From CAZRDB01 sp964598695 (GTDB lineage Bacteria; Armatimonadota; Zipacnadia; UBA1398): DNA of 16,353 nucleotides. A program made the position numbers and the translations under genes. The stretch is taken from positions 1 through 16,353 of the forward strand of contig CAZRDB010000120.1 in assembly GCA_964598695.1 (NCBI GenBank), given 5' to 3'. The notes below the pieces were generated by a model, which was given only the letters and a program-made list of their open reading frames with translations, did no database searches and had not been told where the DNA came from. Positions 1 through 7,124 of this stretch are shown here, in pieces (the stretch's first letter is position 1; each line of letters opens with the position of its first letter).

Positions 1-673
1 AGACGACATCGCTCGGGAGATCGTGGGGGAAGCCGCGGAACTCGGTCGAGCTGACCGCGGTGATCCGGGGGGAGCCGGTCCACCACAGGACGGCATCCAT
101 GAAGTAGACGCCCATGTCCATCATGACGCCCGCGCCGGCGCTCTCCCGGCTCAGGAACCAGTGGAGCCCCTCGAGGACGTCGATCCCCGGCCGTCCGCGG
201 CGGCGGTAGAACTGGACCTGGACGCGGTAGATCTCGCCGAGGTCGCCGGCGTCGATGTACCGCTTGGCCATCAGCGGCATCCCGTAGCGGAAGCGGCTGC
301 AGCAGAAGATCAGCTTGCGGCCGGTCTCGCGGGAGACCCGGATGATCTCGTCGGCCTCGCCGGTGTCGAGCACGCACGGCTTCTCGCAGATGACGTGCTT
401 GCCCGCGCGCAGGGCGTCGAGCGACATCGGGGCATGGAGATGGGGCGGCGTGGCGATCGAGACGAACTCGATCTCGGGCACGGCGAGCATCTCGCGGTAG
501 TCCTCGAACGTCGCGGTCTTCTCGTAGCCGAACTCTCGGGCGCGCTCCGCGGCCCGCCCGGGCACGCCGTCACAGGCGGCGATGAGATCGACGTCGTTCT
601 CGCGGAAGGCGCGCAGGTGCGCGGGGCTGATCGCGCCGCAGCCGATGATGGCGCCCTTGGACTGGCGGGACAT
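1..673 (-). CDS. Gfo/Idh/MocA family NAD(P)-dependent oxidoreductase, C-terminus cut by window edge
   Basis: 224 codons are visible; the C-terminal part lies outside the window. The N-terminal Rossmann domain starts with GAIIGCGAIS (residues 7-16, the GxGxI dinucleotide-binding loop). The family's EKP signature is at residues 97-99 (ICEKPC). The second half begins the alpha/beta substrate domain and carries DMGVYFMD at 186-193, where many family members have a DxGxHxxD motif. Tyrosine in place of histidine is known in the glucose-fructose oxidoreductase and dihydrodiol dehydrogenase branch. Family members oxidise or reduce sugars, inositols and related polyols in the cytoplasm; the exact substrate cannot be read from this sequence. 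The ATG at 673 is supported by AAGGAGGA about 7 nt upstream. The gene diverges from the TIM-barrel isomerase at 818, a common pairing in sugar catabolic clusters. No signal peptide is seen. Confidence 0.93.
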   Translation of the reverse strand, partial: MSRQSKGAIIGCGAISPAHLRAFRENDVDLIAACDGVPGRAAERAREFGYEKTATFEDYREMLAVPEIEFVSIATPPHLHAPMSLDALRAGKHVICEKPCVLDTGEADEIIRVSRETGRKLIFCCSRFRYGMPLMAKRYIDAGDLGEIYRVQVQFYRRRGRPGIDVLEGLHWFLSRESAGAGVMMDMGVYFMDAVLWWTGSPRITAVSSTEFRGFPHDLPSDVV

Positions 674-817
674 GGGATCGTTCCTCCTTCGTGCGCTCTG
701 CTCGCCGGTTCGCCGAAGCCGGCCGCCCGGCCTGCGCCGAGGAGAGAGGGCTCGCGCGCCCGGCGGCCGAAGAGGCCGCCGGGGAGGGGGAGGGCGCCGC
801 AGGGAGGACGATCGTCG
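674..817. promoter_or_regulatory. Divergent intergenic spacer with a perfect 10-bp inverted repeat
   Basis: This 144-bp spacer must carry the promoters of both the oxidoreductase (leftward) and the isomerase (rightward). CCCGGCGGCC at 759-768 and GGCCGCCGGG at 774-783 form a perfect 10-bp stem around the loop GAAGA. The stem ends 34 nt before the isomerase ATG, so it would lie in that gene's 5' leader or act as a dyad operator. No -10 or -35 hexamers are clear in this GC-rich DNA. The dyad is seen directly; a regulatory role is inference. Confidence 0.4.
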
Positions 818-1591
818 ATGCGGCTCGGATGCTGTGCCTACTCCTATCGCGACCCGCTCACCACGGGGCGGATGGACCTCCTCGGCTTCCTCGACACCTG
901 TGCCGGGCTCGGTTTCGAGGGCGTCGAGATCACCTCGTACTACGTGGGTGACACGAGCCCGGCGGCGCTGCGCGGGCTCAAGCGCGAGTGCTTCGTCCGG
1001 GGCCTCGAGATCACGGGTGTGGCGGTCGGCACCAACTTCTGCCAGCTCCCGGTCGAGGGCCGGGCGCGTGACATCGCGGTGACGCGCTCGTGGATCGAGC
1101 ATGGCGAGCGCCTCGGCGCCCCGTACATCCGGGTCTTCGCGGGGCCGGTGCCGGAGGGCGATTCCGAGGAGGCAGCCCGATCGCGGTGCCTGGCCTGTCT
1201 CGAGGAAGCGGTCGAGCACGGCGAGAGGCACGGGGTCGTCGTCGGGCTCGAGAACCACGGCGGGATCACGGGGACGGCGGCGCAGGTGCTCGCGCTGACC
1301 GAGGCCGTGGGGCCGAGCCCCTGGTTCGGGATCAACTTCGACTGCGGCAACTTCCGCAACCCGGCCGAGGAGTTCGGCCCGGTCGCGCGCCACGCGGTCA
1401 GCGTCCACGCCAAGCGCAGCTACCACGATGCGAGCGGGACGAAGCGTGAGGTCGAGTGGCCGGTCCTGCGCTCGGCGCTCGAGGCGGCCGGCTACCGTGG
1501 CTTCCTGAACATGGAGTACGAGGAGCCCGAGGACCCGATGACCGGCGTTCCGAGCTTCCTGGAGGTCCTCCGCCGCGCATTCGAGGCCTGA
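818..1591 (+). CDS. Sugar phosphate isomerase/epimerase (xylose-isomerase-like TIM barrel)
   Basis: 257-residue cytoplasmic protein of the AP endonuclease 2/xylose isomerase-like TIM-barrel superfamily. Conserved strand-end motifs are in order: GVEITSYY (Glu37), VGLENHGG (Glu145), INFDCGNF (Asp175), VSVHAKRSY (His197) and NMEYEEPED (Glu233/235). These acidic and histidine residues are the usual divalent-metal ligands and proton-transfer residues. Members isomerise or epimerise sugars, keto-sugars or inosose intermediates. The substrate here is unknown, although pairing with a divergent Gfo/Idh/MocA dehydrogenase suggests a sugar or polyol oxidation-isomerisation pathway. The ATG at 818 was chosen because GGGAGG lies at 802-807 and the barrel begins immediately after it. 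The open frame reaching upstream to position 23 is antisense to the oxidoreductase and is not coding. A strong hairpin follows the stop codon. Confidence 0.93.
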   Translation: MRLGCCAYSYRDPLTTGRMDLLGFLDTCAGLGFEGVEITSYYVGDTSPAALRGLKRECFVRGLEITGVAVGTNFCQLPVEGRARDIAVTRSWIEHGERLGAPYIRVFAGPVPEGDSEEAARSRCLACLEEAVEHGERHGVVVGLENHGGITGTAAQVLALTEAVGPSPWFGINFDCGNFRNPAEEFGPVARHAVSVHAKRSYHDASGTKREVEWPVLRSALEAAGYRGFLNMEYEEPEDPMTGVPSFLEVLRRAFEA

Positions 1592-1623
1592 AGCGGTTCT
1601 CGTAAGCTCCCGCGCGCAAGAGC

Positions 1624-1658
1624 GCGGAGCGACAACCCGCGGAGGGTTGCCGCTCCGC
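1624..1658 (+). terminator. Strong stem-loop after the isomerase gene, without U-tract
   Basis: GCGGAGCG (1624-1631) pairs with CGCTCCGC (1651-1658), and CAACCC (1633-1638) with GGGTTG (1644-1649). One A-C mismatch separates the two helices and the loop is GCGGA. It lies 32 nt after the isomerase stop codon, where a terminator is expected. No run of T follows, so intrinsic termination is likely rather than proven. Confidence 0.55.
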
Positions 1659-1864
1659 TCCATCCGAGGCGGTTGCCGTCGGGGCCAGAGCGGCGGGGCC
1701 CGGACCACAACCGCTCAGGGTGAGCAGAAGGACGAGCACTCGACGGACCGCCGCTCGCGCCTGCAGGGACCTCCGGGAACCGCTCTGGACCTGGCGGGGG
1801 AGGCCCCGACCCTGGTGAGAGCGAAGCTACCGGCGACGTTCCCCTGGAGGGAGGAACCCTACCG
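1659..1864 (+). promoter_or_regulatory. Leader region of the sugar ABC operon with repeated AACCGC sites
   Basis: The spacer before the binding-protein gene holds AACCGCTCAGG (1709-1719) and AACCGCTCTGG (1778-1788), which differ at one base. The inverse orientation appears as GCGGTTG at 1669-1675, and AGCGGTTC lies at 1592-1599, just after the preceding stop. GCGGTTG (1669-1675) and CAACCGC (1708-1714) form a 7-bp dyad. Such repeats could be operator sites for a sugar-responsive repressor, but no regulator gene is in view. The ribosome binding site of the next gene, GGAGGGAGGA, occupies 1846-1855. Confidence 0.3.
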
Positions 1865-3232
1865 GTGTGCGTGCTGTGGGCGCTCTTGGCTCCGATGGTC
1901 CTCGCGGGTGGGCCGCTCGTTACCCCGCCCCCCGGCCAGCAGATCGTCGTGGAGATCCCCGTCTTCGAGGGCGGGGAGGGGATGGACTTCTTCCTCGAGT
2001 GCGCCCGGGAGTACGAGGCGCAGTTCCCCACGGTCACGGTGGGCGGGCGGCAGGTCCCCGCGGTCGCGGTCAACCTCTACGGCGACCCCCGGATCGCCGA
2101 CAAGGTCCGGGTCCGCGTGCTCGAGGGGACCTATCCGGACGCGACGAACGCGTTCATCAACTACTGGCCGCTGATCAAGAACGGGGACATCGAAGCGCTC
2201 GACGAGTGGCTCGAGCTGCCGAACTGGGAGGGCGACTCGACCTGGCGCGACTCGTTCGTGCAGGGCACGCTCGATGTCTACACGATGGACGGCCAGACCT
2301 ACGGTCTCCCGTTCCTCTGCAGCGTGCAGTGCCTGTGGTACAACAAGAAGATGTTCCGGGAGCACGGCTGGCCGCTTCCGACGACGTGGGACGAGCTGTA
2401 CGCGCTCTGCGAGCAGATCCGGGAGGCGGGGATCCCCCCCTTCGCGTTCCAGGGCCGCTACCCGAACTACGCCCAGGCGATGATCGACCGCGGCTACTAC
2501 GACACTGCGGGCCGGGAGCGTTTCTACGAGCTGAAGACGCTCACGCCGGGCTGCTTCCTCGACCCGGAGTGGGCCGAATCGCTCCTCCGGGTGCGCAGGC
2601 TGGCGCGCAACTACTTCCAGCCCGGCTGCCTGGGCATGAGCCACACCGAGTCGCAGCAGGAGTTCTTCTACGGCCACACGGCGATGATCCCGTGCGGCGC
2701 CTGGCTGAAGAGCGAGATGACCGGGAAGATCCCGGAGGGTTTCGAGCTGGGCTCGTTCAACCTGCCGATCGTCCCCGCCGGCAAGCAGGATCCGGGCGCC
2801 GTCGTCGTCAGCACCAACTACTACTTCCTCTTCGAGCGCTCACCCCGGAAGGAGTACGTAGTCGACTTCTTCCGGTTCATGACCTCGCGCGCCCAGGCGG
2901 GCAAGTTCTCGCGGATGCGCGACTGCCCGACCATGGTCAAAGGCGCCTCCGAGGGCAACGTCACGAGCGACATGCAGGAACTCGTGACCATGATCGACAA
3001 CGCGAAGGAGTTCTACGGCAACCCGCCGGGCGAGGGCTACCCGGAGATGACCCAACACGTCATCGACTTCGTCGGCCAGCTCGTCTCGGTCGCGGGGGAG
3101 GGCGGGGGCGAGGCGAGCGAGGCCGAGGATCGCGCGTTCTGCGTCGAACTCGCCGAGAAGTACGAGAGCGCCGCCACGAGTGTCCGGTACCGCTCCGAGC
3201 ACCCCGACCAGATCNNNNNNNNNNCAAGGTGA
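1865..3232 (+). CDS. Extracellular solute-binding protein family 1 (CUT1 sugar ABC transporter), C-terminus crosses a 10-N gap
   Basis: About 455 residues of a family-1 extracellular sugar-binding protein, the receptor of a CUT1-type ABC importer. Supporting features are IPVFEGGEGMDFFLECAREYEAQFP near the N-terminus, YGLPFLCSVQCLWYNKKMF with TTWDELYALCEQIREAGIPPF (the typical hinge and sugar-contact region), AMIPCGAWLKSEM, and an FFRFMTSRAQAGKF C-terminal segment. It acts outside the membrane and hands sugar to the permeases encoded next. The GTG start at 1865 follows GGAGGGAGGA by 9 nt and no earlier in-frame start exists. The N-terminus is hydrophobic (LWALLAPMVLAGG) but lacks a basic n-region and a lipobox cysteine, so it is an unusually short signal. 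The last residues lie in the gap at 3215-3224. If the gap length is right, the stop is TGA at 3230-3232, overlapping the GTG of the permease. Confidence 0.88.
   Translation: MCVLWALLAPMVLAGGPLVTPPPGQQIVVEIPVFEGGEGMDFFLECAREYEAQFPTVTVGGRQVPAVAVNLYGDPRIADKVRVRVLEGTYPDATNAFINYWPLIKNGDIEALDEWLELPNWEGDSTWRDSFVQGTLDVYTMDGQTYGLPFLCSVQCLWYNKKMFREHGWPLPTTWDELYALCEQIREAGIPPFAFQGRYPNYAQAMIDRGYYDTAGRERFYELKTLTPGCFLDPEWAESLLRVRRLARNYFQPGCLGMSHTESQQEFFYGHTAMIPCGAWLKSEMTGKIPEGFELGSFNLPIVPAGKQDPGAVVVSTNYYFLFERSPRKEYVVDFFRFMTSRAQAGKFSRMRDCPTMVKGASEGNVTSDMQELVTMIDNAKEFYGNPPGEGYPEMTQHVIDFVGQLVSVAGEGGGEASEAEDRAFCVELAEKYESAATSVRYRSEHPDQIXXXXR
3215..3224. other. Assembly gap (10 N) at the binding-protein/permease junction
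   Basis: Ten undetermined bases interrupt the end of the binding-protein gene, and probably the ribosome binding site of the next gene. Taken literally, the reading frame continues through the gap to a TGA that overlaps the downstream GTG (GTGA). The true gap length is unknown because ten is likely a placeholder, so the final residues of the upstream protein and the exact start of the permease remain uncertain. Confidence 0.95.
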
Positions 3233-4389
3233 ACCACCGGTGGCAGCCGAGGACCCTACTCGGCCTGCTGCTGCTCGGCGCGGGCTACTGGCTCTGGATG
3301 GCCGTCGGCCCCGGCCGGGCGCGCCGGCGGGAGGCCGAGGCCGCCGAGGCGACCACCAGCAGCGCCCTCCGGCTGCGTTGGAGCAACATAGCGCTGTTCG
3401 TCGGGCCGGCGCTGCTCCTGTACGCCGTGTTCATCGTCTGGCCGGCGCTGCAGTCGTTCGGCTGGTCGCTCACGCGCTGGAACGGCCTCACGGGCAAGGA
3501 GTTCTGCGGCCTCAACAACTTCGCCTGGCTGCTGTACGACAGCCGCGTGTTCTGGACCGCGGTCAAGAACAACCTGTTCCTGATGTTCGTCGTCCCGCTC
3601 GTGGTGGTGCCCCTCTCGCTGTTCCTGGCGGCCTGCCTGAGCCGGGGTCTGTGGGGCTCGCGGCTCTTCCGGGTGGTCTTCTTCTTCCCCAACCTGATGG
3701 GCGGGGTGGCCGTCGCGCTCCTGTGGACCCAGATCTACAACCCCAAGGGGCCGGTCAGCGCACTGTGGGGCGCGATCGCCTCCGGCTTGCTCACCTGGGG
3801 CGCGACGCTCAACGGGCTCAGCCCGGCCGAGATCGAGGCGCTCCTCAAAGAGGGCCTCCCCCAGGCAGCGAGCTTCGTCGCCGAGCACGGCGGCTGGCTC
3901 GCCGATCGCCTGGCCGGCGCCGGAGGCTGGTTCGCGCAACTGCAGACGATCGCGTGGCTCGACACTAAGCACCTCTACCGTGCGCTGATCCCGATGTCGG
4001 TCTGGGGCGGCTGCGGCTTCAACATGATCCTCTACCTCGCGGCGATGGAGAGCGTCCCGCAGAGCCTCTACGAGGCGGCCGAGATCGACGGCGCGCCGCC
4101 GTGGAAGCAGTTCTGGAAGATCACCTTCCCGCTGATCTGGGATGCGCTCTCGATCTCGCTCGTCTTCTCAATCATCGGGGGGATGAAGGTCTTCGACACG
4201 ATCTGGCTGCTCACCAACCAGCAGACCCCGAGCGACCTGCACGTCGTCGGGACCTACATGGTCAGCTCGATGTTCACCGAGTACAAGGTCGGCCAGGCGA
4301 CGGCGATCGCGGTGCTGCTGTTCCTGATCGTCTTCGTCGGCACCGCGGCGACGCTGCGGGCGATGCGGCGTGAGAGGGTGGAGATGTAG
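3229..4389 (+). CDS. CUT1-type sugar ABC transporter permease (MalF/UgpA-like) with extra N-terminal helix and enlarged periplasmic loop
   Basis: 386-residue inner-membrane component of the sugar importer. The EAA loop that docks with the ATPase is clear at residues 281-301 (YEAAEIDGAPPW, then ITFPL). Predicted membrane segments lie at about 9-26, 52-74, 115-137, 146-166, 251-272, 305-325 and 356-377. Two things are unusual. An additional N-terminal hydrophobic segment is followed by a basic and acidic linker (GRARRREAEAAEA). In addition, about 80 residues separate NPKG (171) from the next helix, where typical relatives have roughly 30; the extra stretch contains alternating hydrophobic and acidic helical sequence. 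The GTG at 3229 is used because it overlaps the upstream TGA, but an earlier start hidden in the N gap cannot be excluded. The stop codon directly abuts the ATG of the second permease. Confidence 0.9.
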   Translation: MNHRWQPRTLLGLLLLGAGYWLWMAVGPGRARRREAEAAEATTSSALRLRWSNIALFVGPALLLYAVFIVWPALQSFGWSLTRWNGLTGKEFCGLNNFAWLLYDSRVFWTAVKNNLFLMFVVPLVVVPLSLFLAACLSRGLWGSRLFRVVFFFPNLMGGVAVALLWTQIYNPKGPVSALWGAIASGLLTWGATLNGLSPAEIEALLKEGLPQAASFVAEHGGWLADRLAGAGGWFAQLQTIAWLDTKHLYRALIPMSVWGGCGFNMILYLAAMESVPQSLYEAAEIDGAPPWKQFWKITFPLIWDALSISLVFSIIGGMKVFDTIWLLTNQQTPSDLHVVGTYMVSSMFTEYKVGQATAIAVLLFLIVFVGTAATLRAMRRERVEM

Positions 4390-5250
4390 ATGCGCAGGCT
4401 GACTGCCGGATCCATCCTCTCGGGCGGCCTGACCTACCTGCTGTTGCTGCTGTACGCGGCAGCGACGGTCTACCCCATGCTGTGGATGTGCGTGACCTCG
4501 GTCCGGCGCGACAAGGACATCTTCGAGAACATGACCGGCCTGCCGCCGCTCAACGACCTGTACTGGCAGAACTTCTCGAACGCGTGGACCAAGGGCCAGT
4601 ACGGCCAGTACTTCGGCAACAGCGCGATCGTGACGGTCGTGACCGTGGCCCTGACGGTTGTCCTCTCGGCGATGGCGGCCTACGCCCTCGCGCGGTACGT
4701 CTTCCCCGGCTCGAAGGCCATCTTCTTCTTCTTCCTGGCGGGCATGATGGTCCCCCTGCAGCTCTGGATCGTCCCGCTGTTCTTCCAGATGAAGTCGATG
4801 CACCTGCTCAACTCGCTGCCGGGCCTGATCGCCGCCTACGTCGCTTCGGGCATGCCCTTCTCGATCTTCGTCCTCACCGGCTTCTACCGGTCGCTCCCCT
4901 CGAGCCTCCACGAATCGGCCGTCCTCGACGGCGCCGGGGAGTTCCGCGCCTTCTGGTCGGTGATGCTCCCCATGGCCCGGCCGGGGCTGATCACCGTCGC
5001 CATCTTCACCTTCCTCAGCATCTGGAACGAGTTCTTCATGGCCTTCATGTTCCTCTCGGGCAAGGGGTCGGAGGGCATCCGAACGCTGCCCCTCGGCCTC
5101 GCGAACATCACGATCACGAGCCAGTACCGCAGCGACTGGGGCATGGCCTTCGCCGGCCTCGTGCTGATGATGCTGCCCACGCTGATCCTCTACGCCCTGC
5201 TGCAGAAGCAGCTCACCAAGGGCATCACCCTCGGTGCGCTCAAGGGGTGA
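4390..5250 (+). CDS. CUT1-type sugar ABC transporter permease (MalG/UgpE-like)
   Basis: 286-residue second membrane subunit, normal in length for the family. It has a hydrophobic N-terminal helix (about 14-35), a short extracytoplasmic segment, then helices at about 77-101, 109-131, 142-165, 199-222 and 252-272. The EAA motif is HESAVLDGAGEFRAF followed by VMLPMARP (174-198), with the conserved Gly and Pro positions. The C-terminus KQLTKGITLGALKG is the usual ending of the MalG/UgpE branch. It forms a heterodimer with the preceding permease. The ATG follows the upstream TAG with no intervening base (TAGATG), and GGTGGAG about 6 nt upstream serves as ribosome binding site, so the two permeases are translationally coupled. 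No ATPase gene follows, so an MsmK/MsiK/UgpC-type ATPase encoded elsewhere is presumably shared. Confidence 0.95.
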   Translation: MRRLTAGSILSGGLTYLLLLLYAAATVYPMLWMCVTSVRRDKDIFENMTGLPPLNDLYWQNFSNAWTKGQYGQYFGNSAIVTVVTVALTVVLSAMAAYALARYVFPGSKAIFFFFLAGMMVPLQLWIVPLFFQMKSMHLLNSLPGLIAAYVASGMPFSIFVLTGFYRSLPSSLHESAVLDGAGEFRAFWSVMLPMARPGLITVAIFTFLSIWNEFFMAFMFLSGKGSEGIRTLPLGLANITITSQYRSDWGMAFAGLVLMMLPTLILYALLQKQLTKGITLGALKG

Positions 5251-5301
5251 GCCCCACCGCACGACGGCCCGTCGGGCCGATCTCGAAGGAGGAGTACCGG
5301 A

Positions 5302-6348
5302 ATGCGACGGATTGGCTCTCTCGTGCTGTTGGCGGCGCTCGTGGCGGCCGTGGTCCTGGTCGGCTGCAAGAGCGGCGGCACCCAGCCCGGCGCGACCGCC
5401 TCGAGCCCGGCGACCGGTCCCGGTCCGGCCGGCGGCGCGGCCAAGGCCCCGGCCGGCGGGGCGGGCGGCGGCCTCAAGATCGCCGTGCTGCCCAAGGGCA
5501 CCGAGCACGTCTTCTGGCTCACGGTGAAGGACGGCGCCGACGCGGCGGCCAAGGAATCCGGCGCGACGATCGAGTGGCAGGGCCCCGCCAGCGAGACCGA
5601 CGTGACCGGCCAGATCAAGCTGGTCGAGAACGCGATCGCGAAGAAGGTCGACGCGATCGTGATCGCGGCCTGCGACGCTAAGGCGTTGATCGAGCCGCTC
5701 AAGCGGGCGAAGGACAAGGGAATCCTCGTCGTCACCATCGACTCGGGGATCGACGATGACACGATCCCCGTGACCTACGCGGCCACCGACAACGTGCTCG
5801 GCGGCAAGAAGGCCGCGGAGGAACTCACGAAGCTCGTCGGCGGCCAGGGCGAGGTCGCGGTCATCCCGTTCATCCAGGGCGCGAAGAGTTCGGACGAGCG
5901 CGAGAAGGGCTTCTGCGACGAGATCAAGACCCAGCCGACGCTCACGCTGCTCGACCCGCTGTACTCCCAGAGCGAGGTCGAGACCGGGGTCAAGGTCTGC
6001 GAGAACCTCCTGAACGCCCACCCGAACGTCGCCGGGATCTTCGCCGCGAACGAGGCGGGCGCGAAGGGCGCGATGCGCGTGCTCGAGATGCGCAAGCTCG
6101 CGGGCAAGGTGAAGCTCGTCGGCTACGACGCCGCCCCGGACCAGATCCAGGCGCTCAAGGCCGGGACCATCCAGGCTCTCATCGTCCAGGACCCGTTCAA
6201 GATGGGCTACGAGGGCGTCATGGCCGCCGTGAAGGCCAAGAAGGGCGAGACGGTCGAGAAGCGGATCGACACCGGCGTCCAGGTCGTCACGACCGAGAAC
6301 ATGGGTGAGCCGGAGATCCAGAAGCTGCTCACCCGCGAGGCCAAGTAG
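5302..6348 (+). CDS. RbsB-like periplasmic-binding lipoprotein (type 1 fold, Peripla_BP_4 family)
   Basis: 348-residue lipoprotein. A signal peptide (MRRIGSLVLLAALVAAVVL) ends in the lipobox LVGC with Cys22 as the lipidation site. A flexible Gly/Ala/Pro linker spans about 23-57. The binding domain begins with LKIAVLPKGTEHVFWLTVKDG and continues with the family landmarks KKVDAIVIAACDA, GILVVTIDSGID, ATDNVLGGKKAAEEL, GIFAANEAGAKGAMRV, LVGYDAAPDQIQALKAG and IVQDPFKMGYEGV. These features match ribose/galactose-type sugar receptors of CUT2 transporters. Such receptors normally work with RbsA- and RbsC-type proteins, which are absent here. Placement 51 bp after a CUT1 permease, with its own AAGGAGGA site (about 5287-5294), suggests it is co-transcribed. 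It may be a second receptor or a sensor. The sugar specificity is not determinable by eye. Confidence 0.92.
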   Translation: MRRIGSLVLLAALVAAVVLVGCKSGGTQPGATASSPATGPGPAGGAAKAPAGGAGGGLKIAVLPKGTEHVFWLTVKDGADAAAKESGATIEWQGPASETDVTGQIKLVENAIAKKVDAIVIAACDAKALIEPLKRAKDKGILVVTIDSGIDDDTIPVTYAATDNVLGGKKAAEELTKLVGGQGEVAVIPFIQGAKSSDEREKGFCDEIKTQPTLTLLDPLYSQSEVETGVKVCENLLNAHPNVAGIFAANEAGAKGAMRVLEMRKLAGKVKLVGYDAAPDQIQALKAGTIQALIVQDPFKMGYEGVMAAVKAKKGETVEKRIDTGVQVVTTENMGEPEIQKLLTREAK

Positions 6349-6375
6349 CCTCCGTTCGTCACTGACCGCGCACCC

Positions 6376-6412
6376 CCCGGCCGGCCGGCGCACACTCCGC
6401 CCCCCGGCCGGG
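6376..6412 (+). terminator. GC-rich inverted repeat after the transporter operon
   Basis: CCCGGCCGG (6376-6384) and CCGGCCGGG (6404-6412) can form a 9-bp stem with a 19-nt loop, 28 nt after the binding-protein stop. No T-run follows. Its position at the end of the operon fits a terminator, but the sequence around it is so rich in CCGG that alternative foldings exist. Confidence 0.35.
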
Positions 6413-6494
6413 CCGCCGTACGGGCCGCGGGAGCGCGCACGGGGCGATTCGTCGATTCTCGGCAAAGGGGGTAGCCGAGCCCCCCGACGCACGG

Positions 6495-6500
6495 TATACT
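6495..6500 (+). promoter_or_regulatory. Possible -10 element (TATACT) upstream of rplI
   Basis: TATACT, one base from the TATAAT consensus, stands out in otherwise GC-rich DNA, 44 nt before the rplI start. No convincing -35 hexamer sits 16-18 bp upstream (the bases there are around TAGCCG). A transcription start near 6507 would give a leader of about 37 nt. This suggests rplI has its own promoter rather than being read only from the sugar operon. Confidence 0.4.
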
Positions 6501-6543
6501 GCAGCGTCGCACTGGCAACACGGCAATCGAAGGAGTCTAGGGT

Positions 6544-7113
6544 ATGCAGATCATCCTCAGGAAAGAAGTCGACCGGCTCGGGTTCCCCGGCGACGTCGTC
6601 AACGTCCGCAACGGGTACGCGCGCAACTACCTGCTGCCCCGGGGTCTGGCCGTGGAGGCCACGCGTGGCGCGCTCGGCGCCCAGCAGAAGATGGTCGCGG
6701 CCCGCGAGCGCCGCGAGGAAGCCCAGCGCGAGAAGCTCCAGGCCCTCGCCAACTCGGTCAACGGCAAGGTCGTCACGCTGGTCAAGCGTGCCGGGTCGAA
6801 GGGCAAGCTGTACGGCTCCGTGACCCCGATGGAGCTGCACCAGGCCGTCATCGACCAGCTCGGCGTCGACATCGAGCGCCGCAAGCTGGTCTACGAGGAG
6901 GCCGTCAAGACGGTCGGCGACCACGAGCGGGCCTTCACGATCGCCCGCGGCATCGAGGCCACGATCACCCTGCGCGTCGTCCGTGAGGGCGCCGAGGAGG
7001 AAGAGGCGACCGAGGAGACCCCCGAGGAGCCCGAGGCCGAGGCCCCCGTCGAGGTCGCCGAGGCGCCCGCGCCCGAGGCCCCGGAAGCTGTCGAGGAGAC
7101 GGCTGAGGAAGCG
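6544..7113 (+). CDS. rplI: 50S ribosomal protein L9 (bL9) with acidic C-terminal extension, 3' end in gap
   Basis: At least 190 residues are encoded before the gap. The N-terminal rRNA-binding domain begins MQIILRKEVDRLG and carries the bL9 signature GDVVNVRNGYARNYLLPRG (residues 16-34). A long connecting helix rich in Arg, Glu and Gln follows (about 41-75). The C-terminal domain includes GKLYGSVTPMEL and ends near residue 148, the usual length of bL9. Beyond it is an extra low-complexity tail of more than 40 residues, almost only Glu, Ala, Pro, Val and Thr. The start ATG has GAAGGAG 8 nt upstream. The stop codon is not resolved: the literal frame runs through the Ns to 7191, while TAG at 7125 would be the stop only if the gap length were 2 modulo 3. 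The gene stands apart from rpsF, ssb and rpsR, its frequent neighbours. Confidence 0.96.
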
Positions 7114-7114
7114 T

Positions 7115-7124
7115 NNNNNNNNNN
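7115..7124. other. Assembly gap (10 N) at the 3' end of rplI
   Basis: Ten undetermined bases lie inside or at the end of the repetitive acidic tail of bL9. The first bases after the gap are TAG, a plausible stop if the gap length is not literally ten. The low-complexity GAG/GCC-rich coding sequence on its left may explain why assembly broke here. Confidence 0.95.

Noticed and set aside
23..817. A 265-codon upstream extension of the isomerase frame
   Set aside because: It is antisense to the Gfo/Idh/MocA gene and low-complexity. The ATG at 818 has a ribosome binding site and begins the conserved barrel.
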